From the NCBI GenBank assembly GCA_016794545.1, contig JAEUJX010000553.1, positions 1 to 49,863 on the forward strand: a stretch of DNA of 49,863 nt, given 5' to 3'. Of this stretch, positions 1 to 10,935 are shown one piece after another. The position numbers and the translations under genes are program-made. The notes beneath the pieces were generated by a model. That model did not search any database. It was given only the letters and a program-made list of their open reading frames with translations, and was not told where the DNA came from. The first letter of the stretch is position 1; the number at the start of each line of letters is the position of its first letter. The stretch is from Myxococcales bacterium (GTDB lineage: Bacteria > Myxococcota_A > Polyangia > Haliangiales > Haliangiaceae).

Positions 1-1608
1 GAAGGGCCCCAGGACCGCCCGGGCCGTCCACCGGAGAAGCTCGGACTCCCCGACGACGAGGGCGACCGGCGGAGAGAAGGTGTAGTACGCCTCGACCGCG
101 AGCTCGCCGAGCACGGTGCGGCGCAGCAGCGCGTCGCGGACATGGCGCAGCATGTCGACATCGGCGGCGAGGACCGAGCCGTAGGCCGCGGTCGCCACGA
201 AGCAGGCGTCGACCTCGCCGTTCGCGCGCTCCGGGGTGCGGAACGCGAGCACCCTCACCGGGCCGTAGTTCTTGCAGTCGTCGTAGGGGCGGATCGCGAC
301 CGAGTACGGGGTGTCGGGCAAGAGGCGCTCGAGCTGGAAGCTGTGCTCGCTCCCCGGCTCGCCCATCTCGATGAACACCTTCGGATCGATGCTGTTCTGG
401 TCGAACGTCTCGGCGGTCAGCGGGATATCGCCGACGCGGTACCGGATGTCGTAGCCCTTCACCTTGCCGTGCCCCTCGTCCTCGAGCGGCGAGCGGAACT
501 TGATCGTCGCGGCGCGGCTGCCCGGCGTGTCGGCCTCGAGCTCGCTGACGGAGTCGGGCACGACGGACGCGGTCTGCGGGCTCGCGACCACGCGGACGCG
601 GAAGTTGTCGCCGCCCTCGGTGATGATCGCGAGGCGGCCCGCGCCGGAGCCCGCGATGTTCGTGGTGATCGTGTTGTCCGGCGAGCGGACGTTACCGTCC
701 AGCCCGTCGGGATCGCCGTAGCCGACGTAGTCGAGGGCGGTCCCGGTCGACGACGTCGCGCCGATCATGAACGGCACCTTGTAGACCACCGACGGCTGGC
801 CGCGGTAGGCGTCGCCGTACTCCTTCCACGGGATGGTCGTCGGGCTCGGCCGCGCATCCGCGGTGTACGTGGCGTTGTGGTCGAACTCCTTCGAGACCTC
901 GAGCCACAGCACGTACGGCCCGGCCGGCAGCGTCGGCGGGATCGGCCACGAGAACTGCGCGAGCACGTCGTTCTTCGCGGTCGCCTGCGAGACCGCGTCG
1001 AACGGGTTCATCGTCGGGAACATGTCGACGTCGTTCGAGTCGTTCATCGGGACGCGCTTCGCGTCCTGGCGCGGCGGATACAGGCTCGAGCCGGTGCCGA
1101 CGCGGCCCTTGTCGGTGTAGACGCCGTTCGGCGATGCGCAGGTCAGCGCGTCCCACGACGCCTCGGTCGTCATCATCGGGCGGCAGTACCGGATGTCCTT
1201 CGACGACTCGTTGAACGGATGCGACAGGTTGTTCTCGTCGCCGTTCTGGAAGATGATCTCCGGGAACGTCTGACCGTGGCGGTGTGCCCACACCGGGAAC
1301 ACCGTGAGGCGCCGGCCGTACGGCCAGAACGGTCCCGAGTTGAAGTCGACGCGGCCCGGGCGGTTGCCGAGGCCGTACGTTCCGGTCTGCGCGGTGATGA
1401 AGATGGTGTCGACGAACACGCCGTTGCCATCCTCGATCCACGCGACGATCTGGCTCCCCGGGTTCTTGCCCGGCGGCAGGTCGGGCCGGGACACCGGCTT
1501 GTAGTCGACGTGGACGCAGCGCTTGTCCTCCGCGAGCGCGGGAGCGCCGATCAACGCGAGAGCGGCGGACAGAGCCGCAGCACGGCGAGCGACGAGCATC
1601 CCTCGCAT
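1..1608 (-). CDS. Secreted FnIII-like protein with C-terminal CFI-box domain (partial, runs off left edge)
   Basis: The frame stays open from ATG 1608 to the left edge, giving 536 codons with no stop, so the C-terminus lies outside the window. Residues 1-26 form a signal peptide ending in an ALA cleavage site. The middle part has no recognised motif; about residues 360-460 look like a fibronectin type III domain (the stretch SVAIRPYDDC near its end). From Cys469 the sequence reads CFVATAAYGS, followed by an Asp/Arg-rich helix and SPPVALVV, which matches the myxobacterial CFI-box C-terminal domain as I know it. Role unknown; probably a cell-surface or exported protein. A second ATG at 1599 is an alternative start. 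The gene is divergent from the exonuclease gene at 1729. Confidence 0.85.
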   Translation of the reverse strand, partial: MRGMLVARRAAALSAALALIGAPALAEDKRCVHVDYKPVSRPDLPPGKNPGSQIVAWIEDGNGVFVDTIFITAQTGTYGLGNRPGRVDFNSGPFWPYGRRLTVFPVWAHRHGQTFPEIIFQNGDENNLSHPFNESSKDIRYCRPMMTTEASWDALTCASPNGVYTDKGRVGTGSSLYPPRQDAKRVPMNDSNDVDMFPTMNPFDAVSQATAKNDVLAQFSWPIPPTLPAGPYVLWLEVSKEFDHNATYTADARPSPTTIPWKEYGDAYRGQPSVVYKVPFMIGATSSTGTALDYVGYGDPDGLDGNVRSPDNTITTNIAGSGAGRLAIITEGGDNFRVRVVASPQTASVVPDSVSELEADTPGSRAATIKFRSPLEDEGHGKVKGYDIRYRVGDIPLTAETFDQNSIDPKVFIEMGEPGSEHSFQLERLLPDTPYSVAIRPYDDCKNYGPVRVLAFRTPERANGEVDACFVATAAYGSVLAADVDMLRHVRDALLRRTVLGELAVEAYYTFSPPVALVVGESELLRWTARAVLGPF

Positions 1609-1728
1609 GATGGCAGGTCGAACCGCCCGCTGGCGAGGGTTTGTCGTGACTACGGCTGACTGCGGGCCCCCCCGACCGAGGTGGCGACTCGCGCGGTGGA
1701 TGTCACACCGCGGATCTAGCGTCCCGCC

Positions 1729-2427
1729 GTGGCCCGCACCGCCGAGTACCTGGTCGTCGACATCGAGACGATCCCGGACACCTCGCGCTGGCAACGTCCC
1801 GAGGACCAGCACGCATTTCCGCCGCTGTGGGCCCACCGGGTCGTGACGATCGGCTACCTGCGACTCGATGCCGCGTATCGTCCGCTCGGCTGCGGCATCG
1901 TCGCGTCGGCCCCGGGGGCCGGGAGTGATGATGCCCGCGAGGCCGCGCTGCTCGCCGCGTTCGGCGCCGCCGTCGGCAGGGCGACGCTCGTCACGTACAA
2001 CGGCCGCAGCTTCGACCTCCCCGTGATCGCCCTCCGGTCGCTCGCGCACGCCGTGCCCCAGCCCTGGTACTACCGCGAGAGCAGCACGCGCTATCGCTAC
2101 AGCGAGCACGGGCACCTCGATCTCTGCGACTGGCTCGCCGATCACGGCGCGGTGCGCGCCGGCTCGCTCGACGCGCTCGCGCGGCTCGTCGGCCTGCCCG
2201 GCAAGGTCGGCGTCGACGGCTCGCAGGTGGAGGGGCTCCACGCCGCGGGGCGCCTCGCGGAGATCGAGCGCTACTGCCTCGCCGACGTCGCGCAGACCGC
2301 GCTGCTGTTCCTCCGCTTTCGCCTGCTCCAGGGTCAGCTGTCTCCCGAGGCCCATGCCGCGCGCGAGGCCGAGCTCCAGGCGTGGCTCCCGGCGCACGGC
2401 GTCCTGCTAGGGTCCCCGGCATCCTGA
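1729..2427 (+). CDS. Predicted 3'-5' exonuclease, PolB-like (DNA_pol_B_exo2 family)
   Basis: A 232-residue DEDDy-type exonuclease. Exo I is VVDIETIPD (D11, E13), Exo II is [10 protein letters not shown], and Exo III is the YCLADVAQT stretch, giving the expected Asp-Glu-Asp-Asp-Tyr set. The length fits the family, which resembles the proofreading domain of DNA polymerase B without a polymerase domain. It probably trims 3' ends in DNA repair or RNA processing; the substrate is not known. The start is GTG 1729. The next gene, a DNA glycosylase, begins 46 bp before this one ends, so the two probably form a repair operon. Confidence 0.85.
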   Translation: MARTAEYLVVDIETIPDTSRWQRPEDQHAFPPLWAHRVVTIGYLRLDAAYRPLGCGIVASAPGAGSDDAREAALLAAFGAAVGRATLVTYNGRSFDLPVIALRSLAHAVPQPWYYRESSTRYRYSEHGHLDLCDWLADHGAVRAGSLDALARLVGLPGKVGVDGSQVEGLHAAGRLAEIERYCLADVAQTALLFLRFRLLQGQLSPEAHAAREAELQAWLPAHGVLLGSPAS

Positions 2428-3005
2428 GCCGCCTGCCCGCCGAGTTCTTCCGCCGCGACGCGCGCACGGTCGCGCGCGCGCTGATCGGCTGCGCGCTCGT
2501 TCACGGCGAGCGCGCCGGGATGATCGTCGAGACCGAGGCGTACCTCGGCCCCGAGGACGCCGCGAGCCACGCGCGCTTCGGGCCCACCGCGCGCACGAGC
2601 GTGATGTTCGGACCGGGCGGCGTCTCGTACGTCTACCTCTGCTACGGCATCCACGAGATGTTCAACATCGTCACCGGCGACCAGGGCCAGGGGCAGGCGG
2701 TGCTGATCCGCGCGATCGCGCCGTACGTCGGCCTACCCGACGACGATCGCGTCGGCCGCGGTCCCGGCAAGGTGACGAAGGCGCTCGCGCTGACGCGCGC
2801 GCACGACCGCCGCGATCTCTCGCGCGGCGACCTCTACGTGGCGCACGGCGAGACGCCGCGCACGATCGCGCACGGGCCGCGGATCGGCGTCGACTACGCG
2901 GGCGACTGGGCGAGCAAGCCGTGGCGGTTCTGGTGGAAGGATCACCGCGCGGTGTCGGGCTCGCCCGCCGCCGGGCGCAGCGTGTCGACGCGGCGCAAGC
3001 GCTGA
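2382..3005 (+). CDS. mpg: DNA-3-methyladenine glycosylase (AAG/MPG family)
   Basis: Removes alkylated purines such as 3-methyladenine from DNA as the first step of base excision repair. The family signature is clear: [16 protein letters not shown] carries the catalytic Glu, then [15 protein letters not shown], and [13 protein letters not shown]. It has 207 residues, the usual size for bacterial AAG. The only usual start codon ahead of the conserved region is GTG 2382, inside the exonuclease gene, so about the first 15 residues are uncertain. Its 3' end overlaps the convergent unknown gene by 64 bp, although both reading frames look real. Confidence 0.88.
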   Translation: MAPGARRPARVPGILSRLPAEFFRRDARTVARALIGCALVHGERAGMIVETEAYLGPEDAASHARFGPTARTSVMFGPGGVSYVYLCYGIHEMFNIVTGDQGQGQAVLIRAIAPYVGLPDDDRVGRGPGKVTKALALTRAHDRRDLSRGDLYVAHGETPRTIAHGPRIGVDYAGDWASKPWRFWWKDHRAVSGSPAAGRSVSTRRKR

Positions 3006-3793
3006 CGGTACAGCTCCTCGCCGAGCTTCTTGCGGTCGCGCGTCTTCGGGCCGCGGTAGTGGAAGTGCGGCACGCTCGTGATCCGCGCGAGCTTGCCGGC
3101 GCGCGGCACCTTCAGCTCGGTGAGCCACCGCGTCACGTCGCCCTCGAGCCCGCGGTCGTCGGCGAGCCACACGATCGTCTTGTGCTCGGTGAGCCGCAGG
3201 GTCGCCTTCGCCGCGCGGATGTAGATCGAGAGCTGGACGTGGCCGTTCTCGATCAGCTCCGTGTCGAAGTCGTCGAGGAACGACAGGATCTTCTTCGCGT
3301 TGACGCGCGAGGTGAGCCACACGTCGGTCGTGCCGGCGTCCTCGAAGTGATCGAGCACGCGGACCTCGAGGTTGTCGGCCGCGGGCAGCCGCTCGATGAG
3401 GCCGAGGAACGTGTCGATCACGGCGTCGGCCTCGGTCATCGCCTCGAGGATGAAGAGCTTCGGATCGGCGTGCTCCACGAAGCCCGCGCGCGCCGCGGCG
3501 AGGCTGGCCGCGGCGCCGAGCTGCGGCAGCACGCCCGGCGGCCACGAGAACCCGGCGTGCTCGGTGGCCGCACCGAGCTCGACGACGTGCTGCTTGCCGA
3601 CGCTCTCGCCGAGCGGCACGAGGTCCGCGGCGGCGAGGTCGGCGGCGAGCGCGCGCCCACCACCCGCGTGCTTCTCGGCCGCGGCGATGGCGACGCCGAG
3701 GTGCTCGCCCTGCGTGGCGAGCAGCACCGGCGCACCCGACGGCGGGGCGACCGCGATGCGGTACCAGGTCTTCGTCACGGGGGCGCGTGCCAC
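2942..3793 (-). CDS. Conserved-looking protein of unknown function (283 aa)
   Basis: I do not recognise this family. The 283-residue protein has no signal peptide or membrane segment and shows an alternating alpha/beta pattern typical of a soluble cytoplasmic protein. Its C-terminal 60 residues are very basic ([19 protein letters not shown]), which could bind nucleic acid. Codon usage matches the neighbours and the opposite strand in this stretch is Arg/Ala-rich shadow, supporting a real gene. It converges on mpg with a 64-bp overlap and lies 25 bp downstream of the barrel-like gene. Confidence 0.65.
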   Translation of the reverse strand: MARAPVTKTWYRIAVAPPSGAPVLLATQGEHLGVAIAAAEKHAGGGRALAADLAAADLVPLGESVGKQHVVELGAATEHAGFSWPPGVLPQLGAAASLAAARAGFVEHADPKLFILEAMTEADAVIDTFLGLIERLPAADNLEVRVLDHFEDAGTTDVWLTSRVNAKKILSFLDDFDTELIENGHVQLSIYIRAAKATLRLTEHKTIVWLADDRGLEGDVTRWLTELKVPRAGKLARITSVPHFHYRGPKTRDRKKLGEELYRQRLRRVDTLRPAAGEPDTAR

Positions 3794-3818
3794 GGGCGCA
3801 CCCTACCCCAGATCGCCG

Positions 3819-4373
3819 CTAATCGAAGGGCACGCCGATCGCGAAGCCGCTGAGGTAGTACGCGAACGTCGCATCGAGCTCCGCGGGCAGCAGGTACGAC
3901 GCCTCCGCACCGACCTCGACGATCACCGAGAGCGTGAGCGAGTACTTCTCGACCGGCGCCTGCACCTGGGCTCCCGTCGCGAGGCCGACGCTCGGCCCGA
4001 CCTGCGCCCCGTCGAGCAGCACGAGGCCGAACGATCCGCGCGCGTACAGCGCGACGTGCTCGCTCATCCGCTTGAACCGCTTCTTCGCGAGGCTGTAGCC
4101 GACGAGGTTGTGGTGCGCCTCGCCGTCGCCGCCGCCGTCCCACGTGAGCGTCTCCTCGCGCGCCCACCCGTCGTAGCGGCGCCCCGACACGACGCGCAGC
4201 CGGCCCGCGCCGCCCATCCGATCGTCGAGGTCGCCGCCGAGGTCGCCGCCGCCGAACAGGAACGCGGCATACTCGCCGTCGGCGCTCGCCGGTTCGGCGG
4301 CGAGGACGACGAGACAGGCGAGCCAGCGCACGCCTCGAGCGTCGGCGACGCCGCGGGTGACGGCCAGTGACAC
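3819..4373 (-). CDS. Secreted or outer-membrane protein of unknown function, barrel-like
   Basis: The mature part is short (about 150 residues) and rich in alternating hydrophobic and glycine strands, for example HVALYARGSFGLVLLDG and YSLTLSVIVEVGAEASYL, and ends in hydrophobic residues plus Phe-Asp. This resembles a small outer-membrane beta-barrel, though no family is recognised. The signal peptide WLACLVVLAAEPASA begins 15 residues after the longest start, so GTG 4331 is an alternative start. It is the last gene of a co-directional set with the lipoprotein and the PEGA protein upstream, 48 bp after the lipoprotein gene. Confidence 0.6.
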   Translation of the reverse strand: MSLAVTRGVADARGVRWLACLVVLAAEPASADGEYAAFLFGGGDLGGDLDDRMGGAGRLRVVSGRRYDGWAREETLTWDGGGDGEAHHNLVGYSLAKKRFKRMSEHVALYARGSFGLVLLDGAQVGPSVGLATGAQVQAPVEKYSLTLSVIVEVGAEASYLLPAELDATFAYYLSGFAIGVPFD

Positions 4374-4421
4374 CCGGGCGCCACGTGCGACGTGACCGCC
4401 GCGTCGCGCGTCGCAGCGGCC

Positions 4422-5645
4422 TTACCCGCCCGTGCCCTGGCCGTACTGGAGCACCACGATCGTCACCTTGCCGACGATCGCACCGCCGACGCGCGTGACC
4501 GGGAAGCCGGCGCCCGACGACGCGCTGAAGATCGTGCCGAACGGCGCGTCGACCGAGGCCCACGCGCCGCTGGTCGTCGTCCGCGTGCCGCCGATCGTCG
4601 AGCGGAAGTCGTCGAAGTACTCGATCGTCACCGGCGGGCCAGGCGCCCCCGGAGCGACGGCGGTCACCGTCTGGTCGCGCACCGGCAGGCCGTTCTGGTC
4701 GAGGACGAGGCCGATCGTGAGGCCGTTCGTCGGGAACGCCGCGAGCGACAGCGCGGAGAGCATCTGATCGAGGGCCGCCTTCGAGAGCCGGACGCCGGCG
4801 CTCGCGCGCTTGCCGGGGACCGCGTCGGCCGGGTTGGGCCACGACACGATCGCATCGCCGCTGCCGGCCTGGCGGCACACCACCGAGCTGGTGCTCTGCG
4901 GCGCGTCGTCGAGCACCGAGAGACACGCCCAGTTCTGGAACGCCTTCTCGCGCGTGCCGATCCAGCTCGGCCCCGGGGCGGGCTCGAGCGGATCGAGCTG
5001 CATCGAGGGCAGCACCCAGAACGGATCGGCGGGGGCCGGCTCGCCGACGGCGACGGAGATCGGCGCGATCGAGATGACGCGCGAGTCGAAGTCGATCACC
5101 TGCGCCGTCGCGGTCACCGCGCCCGCGCCGCCGCAGCTCGCGATCGACTCGAGGTCCGTGCAGCCGAGGTTGACGACGACCTTCTCGTCGCCGGGCCGGT
5201 AGAACGAGCGGCCGCCGACCGCGGGCGTCTCCCCCGACGCGATCGGGAAGCCGGTCGTCGCGTCGTACTTGGTGTTCGCCGGGCAGATCGGATCGCCGGT
5301 CATCGGATCGGTGCCGATCATCTCCTCGGGGAACAGCGATACTTGAACCTCGAGCGTGGTGAGCGGCAGGCTGTCCGTCTTCAGCTCGACGCTCGCGAGC
5401 GAGCACATGTCCTTCTTGCGATCCTGCGGCACCTCCTCGCACTGCGAGAGGTACGGCGCGGTCGGATCCGACGGATCGACGACGCGGATCGAGATCCACG
5501 TCCGGCACGTCATCGGCACCATCGCGCAGTCGGTCGACGGGCACTGGCCCGCGCCGTCGTCGAGCCGGAGCCGCATCAGCGGCGCCGGCGGATCGCACGC
5601 CGCCAGGACGATCGCGAGGATCGCGGGGATCGCGGGGCGCATCAT
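4422..5645 (-). CDS. Lipoprotein of unknown function (407 aa)
   Basis: The N-terminus MMRPAIPAILAIVLAAC is a lipoprotein signal peptide with lipobox cysteine at residue 17. The mature protein is rich in Pro, Thr, Ser and paired Cys residues (for example the CPSTDC stretch) and looks like an exported beta-rich protein; I recognise no family. The double ATG (5645, 5642) overlaps the stop of the upstream PEGA protein gene (ATGA), which fixes the start and implies translational coupling. The two probably work together at the cell envelope. Confidence 0.8.
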   Translation of the reverse strand: MMRPAIPAILAIVLAACDPPAPLMRLRLDDGAGQCPSTDCAMVPMTCRTWISIRVVDPSDPTAPYLSQCEEVPQDRKKDMCSLASVELKTDSLPLTTLEVQVSLFPEEMIGTDPMTGDPICPANTKYDATTGFPIASGETPAVGGRSFYRPGDEKVVVNLGCTDLESIASCGGAGAVTATAQVIDFDSRVISIAPISVAVGEPAPADPFWVLPSMQLDPLEPAPGPSWIGTREKAFQNWACLSVLDDAPQSTSSVVCRQAGSGDAIVSWPNPADAVPGKRASAGVRLSKAALDQMLSALSLAAFPTNGLTIGLVLDQNGLPVRDQTVTAVAPGAPGPPVTIEYFDDFRSTIGGTRTTTSGAWASVDAPFGTIFSASSGAGFPVTRVGGAIVGKVTIVVLQYGQGTGG

Positions 5646-6880
5646 CGCCGGCCCGTCGTGGGTTGGTCGTACCCGAAGTCGGGGTTGAAGGAAAACGAAT
5701 CCGCGCCCGCTCGCGCGGCGAAGTAGATGCCGACGACGGCCGCGACGACGCCGGCGGCGATGCCGAGCTGGACCGGCCGGCGCTGGTACCACTTCTTCAC
5801 GACGATCGGCTTCACCGGGATGACCGGCGGTTCCACGACGTCCTGCTTCGGCGGCTCGAGCGGCTTCAGGATCTCGACCGGCTTCTCGAGGTCGCTCGCG
5901 CGCAGCGCATACAGCGAGCCGAAGCCCGGCGATCGGCTGCCGCGCCCGCCCCACGTCTGCACCACGACCTTGTCCTTCGAGACGTGGAGGAGCACGGCGT
6001 CGTCGGCGCCGACCAGCTTCACGAGCTGGTTCATCGCGCCGGCGCGCGCGGTGGCGTCGGGTGTCTTCGCGAGCGCGGTGCGCGCGAGCTGCACGATGCG
6101 GCTGCGCGGCGCGTCGGGCGGCTTGATCGTCGCGACCGCGACCTGGTTCGCGGTGACGGTGACGGCCTCGCCGCCGGTGTCGTGCGCGGGATCGGTGACC
6201 CACACGACGTGCGGGCCCTCGGGCACCGCGAAGCCCCCCGGCGCGGTGCCGGTGTCGACGCCGTCGATCCACACGCGCCCGACCGCGTCGACCGTGATCG
6301 AGCCGGGCTGCGCGGGCAGCGCCTTCGCCTGCGCCCACGCCTTCACGACGTCGGGGAGGAAGCGCTTCGGATCGACGGTGCGCTCGGGATCGAGCCGCGC
6401 GACCAGCGCGAACGAGGCCAGCGCGTCGGGCACGCGGCCGTCGCTGACGAGCGCCTGACCGCGCACGAACGCGAGATCGGCGTAGAGCTTCGCGGCGGCG
6501 GGCGGCGACACCGAGAGCAGCGCCTTCTGGCCGGTCTCCGTGTACATGACGACGCTGCCGTAGTTGAACGCGACCAGCTCGGCCTCCGCGCGGGCGAGGA
6601 AGTCGCGGGCGGTCTGGAGGGCCTGGCGATCGGGATCCTCGATCGGGTCCTTCAGCGCCGCGGCGTCGGTCGCGCTCGTCAGGCGGTCGAGATCGGGGTG
6701 CGCGGACAGCACGCCGTCGAGCCGATCCGCCATCGTCTTCGCGGCCGACTGGTCGGCGAGGTCGAGGTTGACGACGGCCACCCGGCGGCGCTCCGCGTGC
6801 GCCGTCCCCCCGAACGAGGCGATCATCGCCCCGATCAGGGCACAGACGAGCGCCCAGCGGGCCGCCATGGCGGGCGACAT
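5642..6880 (-). CDS. Exported PEGA-domain protein with C-terminal membrane segment
   Basis: A signal peptide is followed by RRVAVVNLDL, an N-terminal fold like TolB/adventurous-motility periplasmic proteins, then a helical TPR-like stretch, then a PEGA-type domain (the DGVDTGTAPGGF stretch). Near the C-terminus, after a Pro-rich linker, VQLGIAAGVVAAVVGIYFAA is a membrane segment. It may be anchored in the envelope and act as a scaffold or sensor. ATG 6880 (MSPAM...) is chosen; ATG 6868 is also plausible because the AAGGGA motif sits directly before 6880. It is divergent from the PEGA kinase gene, which suggests a related function. Confidence 0.8.
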   Translation of the reverse strand: MSPAMAARWALVCALIGAMIASFGGTAHAERRRVAVVNLDLADQSAAKTMADRLDGVLSAHPDLDRLTSATDAAALKDPIEDPDRQALQTARDFLARAEAELVAFNYGSVVMYTETGQKALLSVSPPAAAKLYADLAFVRGQALVSDGRVPDALASFALVARLDPERTVDPKRFLPDVVKAWAQAKALPAQPGSITVDAVGRVWIDGVDTGTAPGGFAVPEGPHVVWVTDPAHDTGGEAVTVTANQVAVATIKPPDAPRSRIVQLARTALAKTPDATARAGAMNQLVKLVGADDAVLLHVSKDKVVVQTWGGRGSRSPGFGSLYALRASDLEKPVEILKPLEPPKQDVVEPPVIPVKPIVVKKWYQRRPVQLGIAAGVVAAVVGIYFAARAGADSFSFNPDFGYDQPTTGRR

Positions 6881-6941
6881 TCCCTTACTATATGGCACCT
6901 TGAGGGCCGGTCCCAGTGTGCGGGGGACCACGCCCGTTCCC
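6881..6941. promoter_or_regulatory. Divergent promoter region between the PEGA protein and the Ser/Thr kinase
   Basis: This 61-bp gap holds the most AT-rich patch of the area, around 6888-6897. On the minus strand it reads TATAGT, a fair -10 element that would place transcription start at or just before ATG 6880. No convincing -35 is present. The assignment rests only on composition and position. Confidence 0.3.
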
Positions 6942-9095
<2,154 letters not shown>

Positions 9096-9195
9096 CGCGG
9101 TCCCGTCACCGGCGGGGCTGAGAGATTCTCCGCCGCGTGCGCGGCGCGCGCCGACGGTGCCACGGCCTCCCAGGCCCGGCTGTGGGGCGACTGCG

Positions 9196-9507
9196 TCAGC
9201 GCTTCCGCCGCACGACCTGGATCGTGACGTCACCGGAGACCTTCGACCGGCACGACAGGCGCACCTTCGTCAGGTGATAGACATTGCCGAGGTGCTTGCG
9301 CTCCTCGTCGGTGAACGGATTCAGGTGCTCCGCCCCGGCGAGGATCTTCACGCGGCACAACCCGCACGTCCCCTTGCCGACGCACGACGTGTCGATGCCC
9401 GCGCTCACCTTGGCGCCGGCCTCGAACAGCGTCGCGCCCGCCGGGACCTCCGCCACCTTCGGCTCGGCGCCGTCGGCTCCGGGCTCGACGATCGTGACTA
9501 GCGGCAT
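9196..9507 (-). CDS. 2Fe-2S ferredoxin
   Basis: A 103-residue plant/adrenodoxin-type ferredoxin. The cluster ligands are C42, C48 and C51 (CX5CX2C in [11 protein letters not shown]) plus C86 (LSCRSKV). It transfers single electrons to an unidentified partner. The start ATG 9507 lies within the last codons of the upstream PLP decarboxylase gene (10-nt overlap), so the two are translationally coupled. Downstream, 100 bp separate it from the convergent kinase gene. Confidence 0.93.
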   Translation of the reverse strand: MPLVTIVEPGADGAEPKVAEVPAGATLFEAGAKVSAGIDTSCVGKGTCGLCRVKILAGAEHLNPFTDEERKHLGNVYHLTKVRLSCRSKVSGDVTIQVVRRKR

Positions 9508-10925
9508 AGCGCCTGGAGGTGCGCGACCAGCTCGTCGAGATCGCGATCCTCGATCAGCGGGTTCATGATGGTCGAGCGCAGGTGATAGCCACCCGGCAGC
9601 TGCGTGCCCACGATGTAGAACGTCCCGTCATCCACCACGCGCTGGCGGACCATCCGGTTGTGCGCGTCGAGCGCCGCGCCGGTCAGGCCCGGCGGACGGT
9701 GCCGGTAGCACACGATGTTCGCGGTCGGCGCGAGCGGCACCTCGAAGCCCGCCGCGGCGAGCTTCCGCGCGAGCGTCGCCGTCAGCGCGATCTGCCGGTC
9801 GACGCACGCGCCGAACCACGCCTCGCCGTGCACGCGCAGCGCGGCCCACAGCTCGAACGACATCGCGCGCTTCGTGCACTCGAGCGTGCGCTGCCCGAGG
9901 TCCCACCACGTGTCGCTCGGCTGCGTCCCCGCGAACAGGTACGACGCCTGCTGCGCGAACGCCTCGTACGAGCTCGCCTCGGCCTTGTAGAGCACCGCCG
10001 TGACGAGCGCGGGCATCATCAGGAGCTTGTGCGCGTCCCACACGACGGAGTCGGCGCGCTCGATCCCGGCGAGCCGGTGGCGGTGCGCCGCCGACAGCGC
10101 GAGACCACCGCCGTGCGCGGCGTCGACGTGGAGCCACAGCCCGCGCGCGGCCGCGAGGTCCGCGAGCTCGGGGAGCGGATCGAACGCGCCCGTCGCCGTC
10201 GAGCCCGCCGCCGCGACGAGGCCGATCACGCGCCGGTCGCCCGCGCGCGCGAGCGCCGCCTCCACGGCCGCCGCGGTCATCCGGTGCTCGCGATCGACCT
10301 GCGCGGGGATCACGCCCGCGTCGCCCCAGCCCATGATCCTCACCGTGCGCGCCACCGAGTAGTGCGCATCGCTGCCCACGATCACCGCGAGCGGCGGCCC
10401 GGCGTGCGCGCCGTCGCGCCACACGTTCCACCCCGCCTTCGCCTGCCGCATCGCGAGCAGCGCCGTCAGGTTGCCGAGCGACCCGCCGCTCGTCAGCACG
10501 CCGCCCGCGCCCGCCGGCAGTCCGAGCGTCTTGCACATCCACTGGATCACCACCATCTCGATCGGCACCGCCGCCGGGCCCATCTCGGCGACCGCCATCC
10601 CGTTGTTGACGAGCGCGCTGACCAGCTCGGCGAGCGCGGAGCTCGGCAGCGGCGGCGGCACCTGGTGGCCCATCACGCGCGGATTCGCGAGCGCCGTCGA
10701 CGCGCGCGCCGCCGCCATCAGGTCGCCGACGAGCTCGCCGCCCGCGAGGCCCTGCCCCGCCCATGCCGCGCGCGCCTCGTCCATCGGCCGCCACGGCACC
10801 GCCACGCCCTCGCGGCGCTGCCACGCGGCGAGCTGATCGGCGAGCGCGTCGACCAGCCGGTGGCCATCGGCGCGGAGGCGCTCGGGATCGTAGGCGTCGC
10901 GGATCGCCGCGGGGACGTCGGACAT
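9498..10925 (-). CDS. PLP-dependent group II amino-acid decarboxylase family protein
   Basis: A 475-residue member of the DDC/glutamate decarboxylase family (fold type I). H188 in SDAHYS stacks on the cofactor, D268 in [10 protein letters not shown] binds the pyridine nitrogen, and K300 in VWDAHKLL forms the Schiff base. The substrate (aromatic amino acid, Glu, or Asp) cannot be told from sequence. The start ATG 10925 is followed by the family N-terminal helix. It overlaps the ferredoxin gene by 10 nt, an unusual pairing because these decarboxylases need no redox partner. It begins 10 bp after the upstream IgGFc-type lipoprotein gene ends. Confidence 0.9.
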   Translation of the reverse strand: MSDVPAAIRDAYDPERLRADGHRLVDALADQLAAWQRREGVAVPWRPMDEARAAWAGQGLAGGELVGDLMAAARASTALANPRVMGHQVPPPLPSSALAELVSALVNNGMAVAEMGPAAVPIEMVVIQWMCKTLGLPAGAGGVLTSGGSLGNLTALLAMRQAKAGWNVWRDGAHAGPPLAVIVGSDAHYSVARTVRIMGWGDAGVIPAQVDREHRMTAAAVEAALARAGDRRVIGLVAAAGSTATGAFDPLPELADLAAARGLWLHVDAAHGGGLALSAAHRHRLAGIERADSVVWDAHKLLMMPALVTAVLYKAEASSYEAFAQQASYLFAGTQPSDTWWDLGQRTLECTKRAMSFELWAALRVHGEAWFGACVDRQIALTATLARKLAAAGFEVPLAPTANIVCYRHRPPGLTGAALDAHNRMVRQRVVDDGTFYIVGTQLPGGYHLRSTIMNPLIEDRDLDELVAHLQALCR

Positions 10926-10935
10926 CCCCGGCAGA

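Noticed and set aside
142-1659. Long plus-strand open frame of about 505 residues
   Set aside because: It is rich in Arg, Ala, Asp and Val with no domain, and lies opposite the CFI-box gene, whose signal peptide and motifs are clear. High GC content opens such frames on the opposite strand.
9105-9135. Possible bidirectional terminator between the kinase and ferredoxin genes
   Set aside because: A bulged stem (CGGCG with CGCCG, inner GAGA with TCTC) can form, but there is no T-run on either side and the pairing is short, so it was not listed as a feature.
9110-9160. Possible TPP riboswitch (GGGGCTGAGA)
   Set aside because: The THI-box half ACCC...TGAACCTGA is missing, and the sequence lies between two converging genes and not ahead of a thiamine gene.
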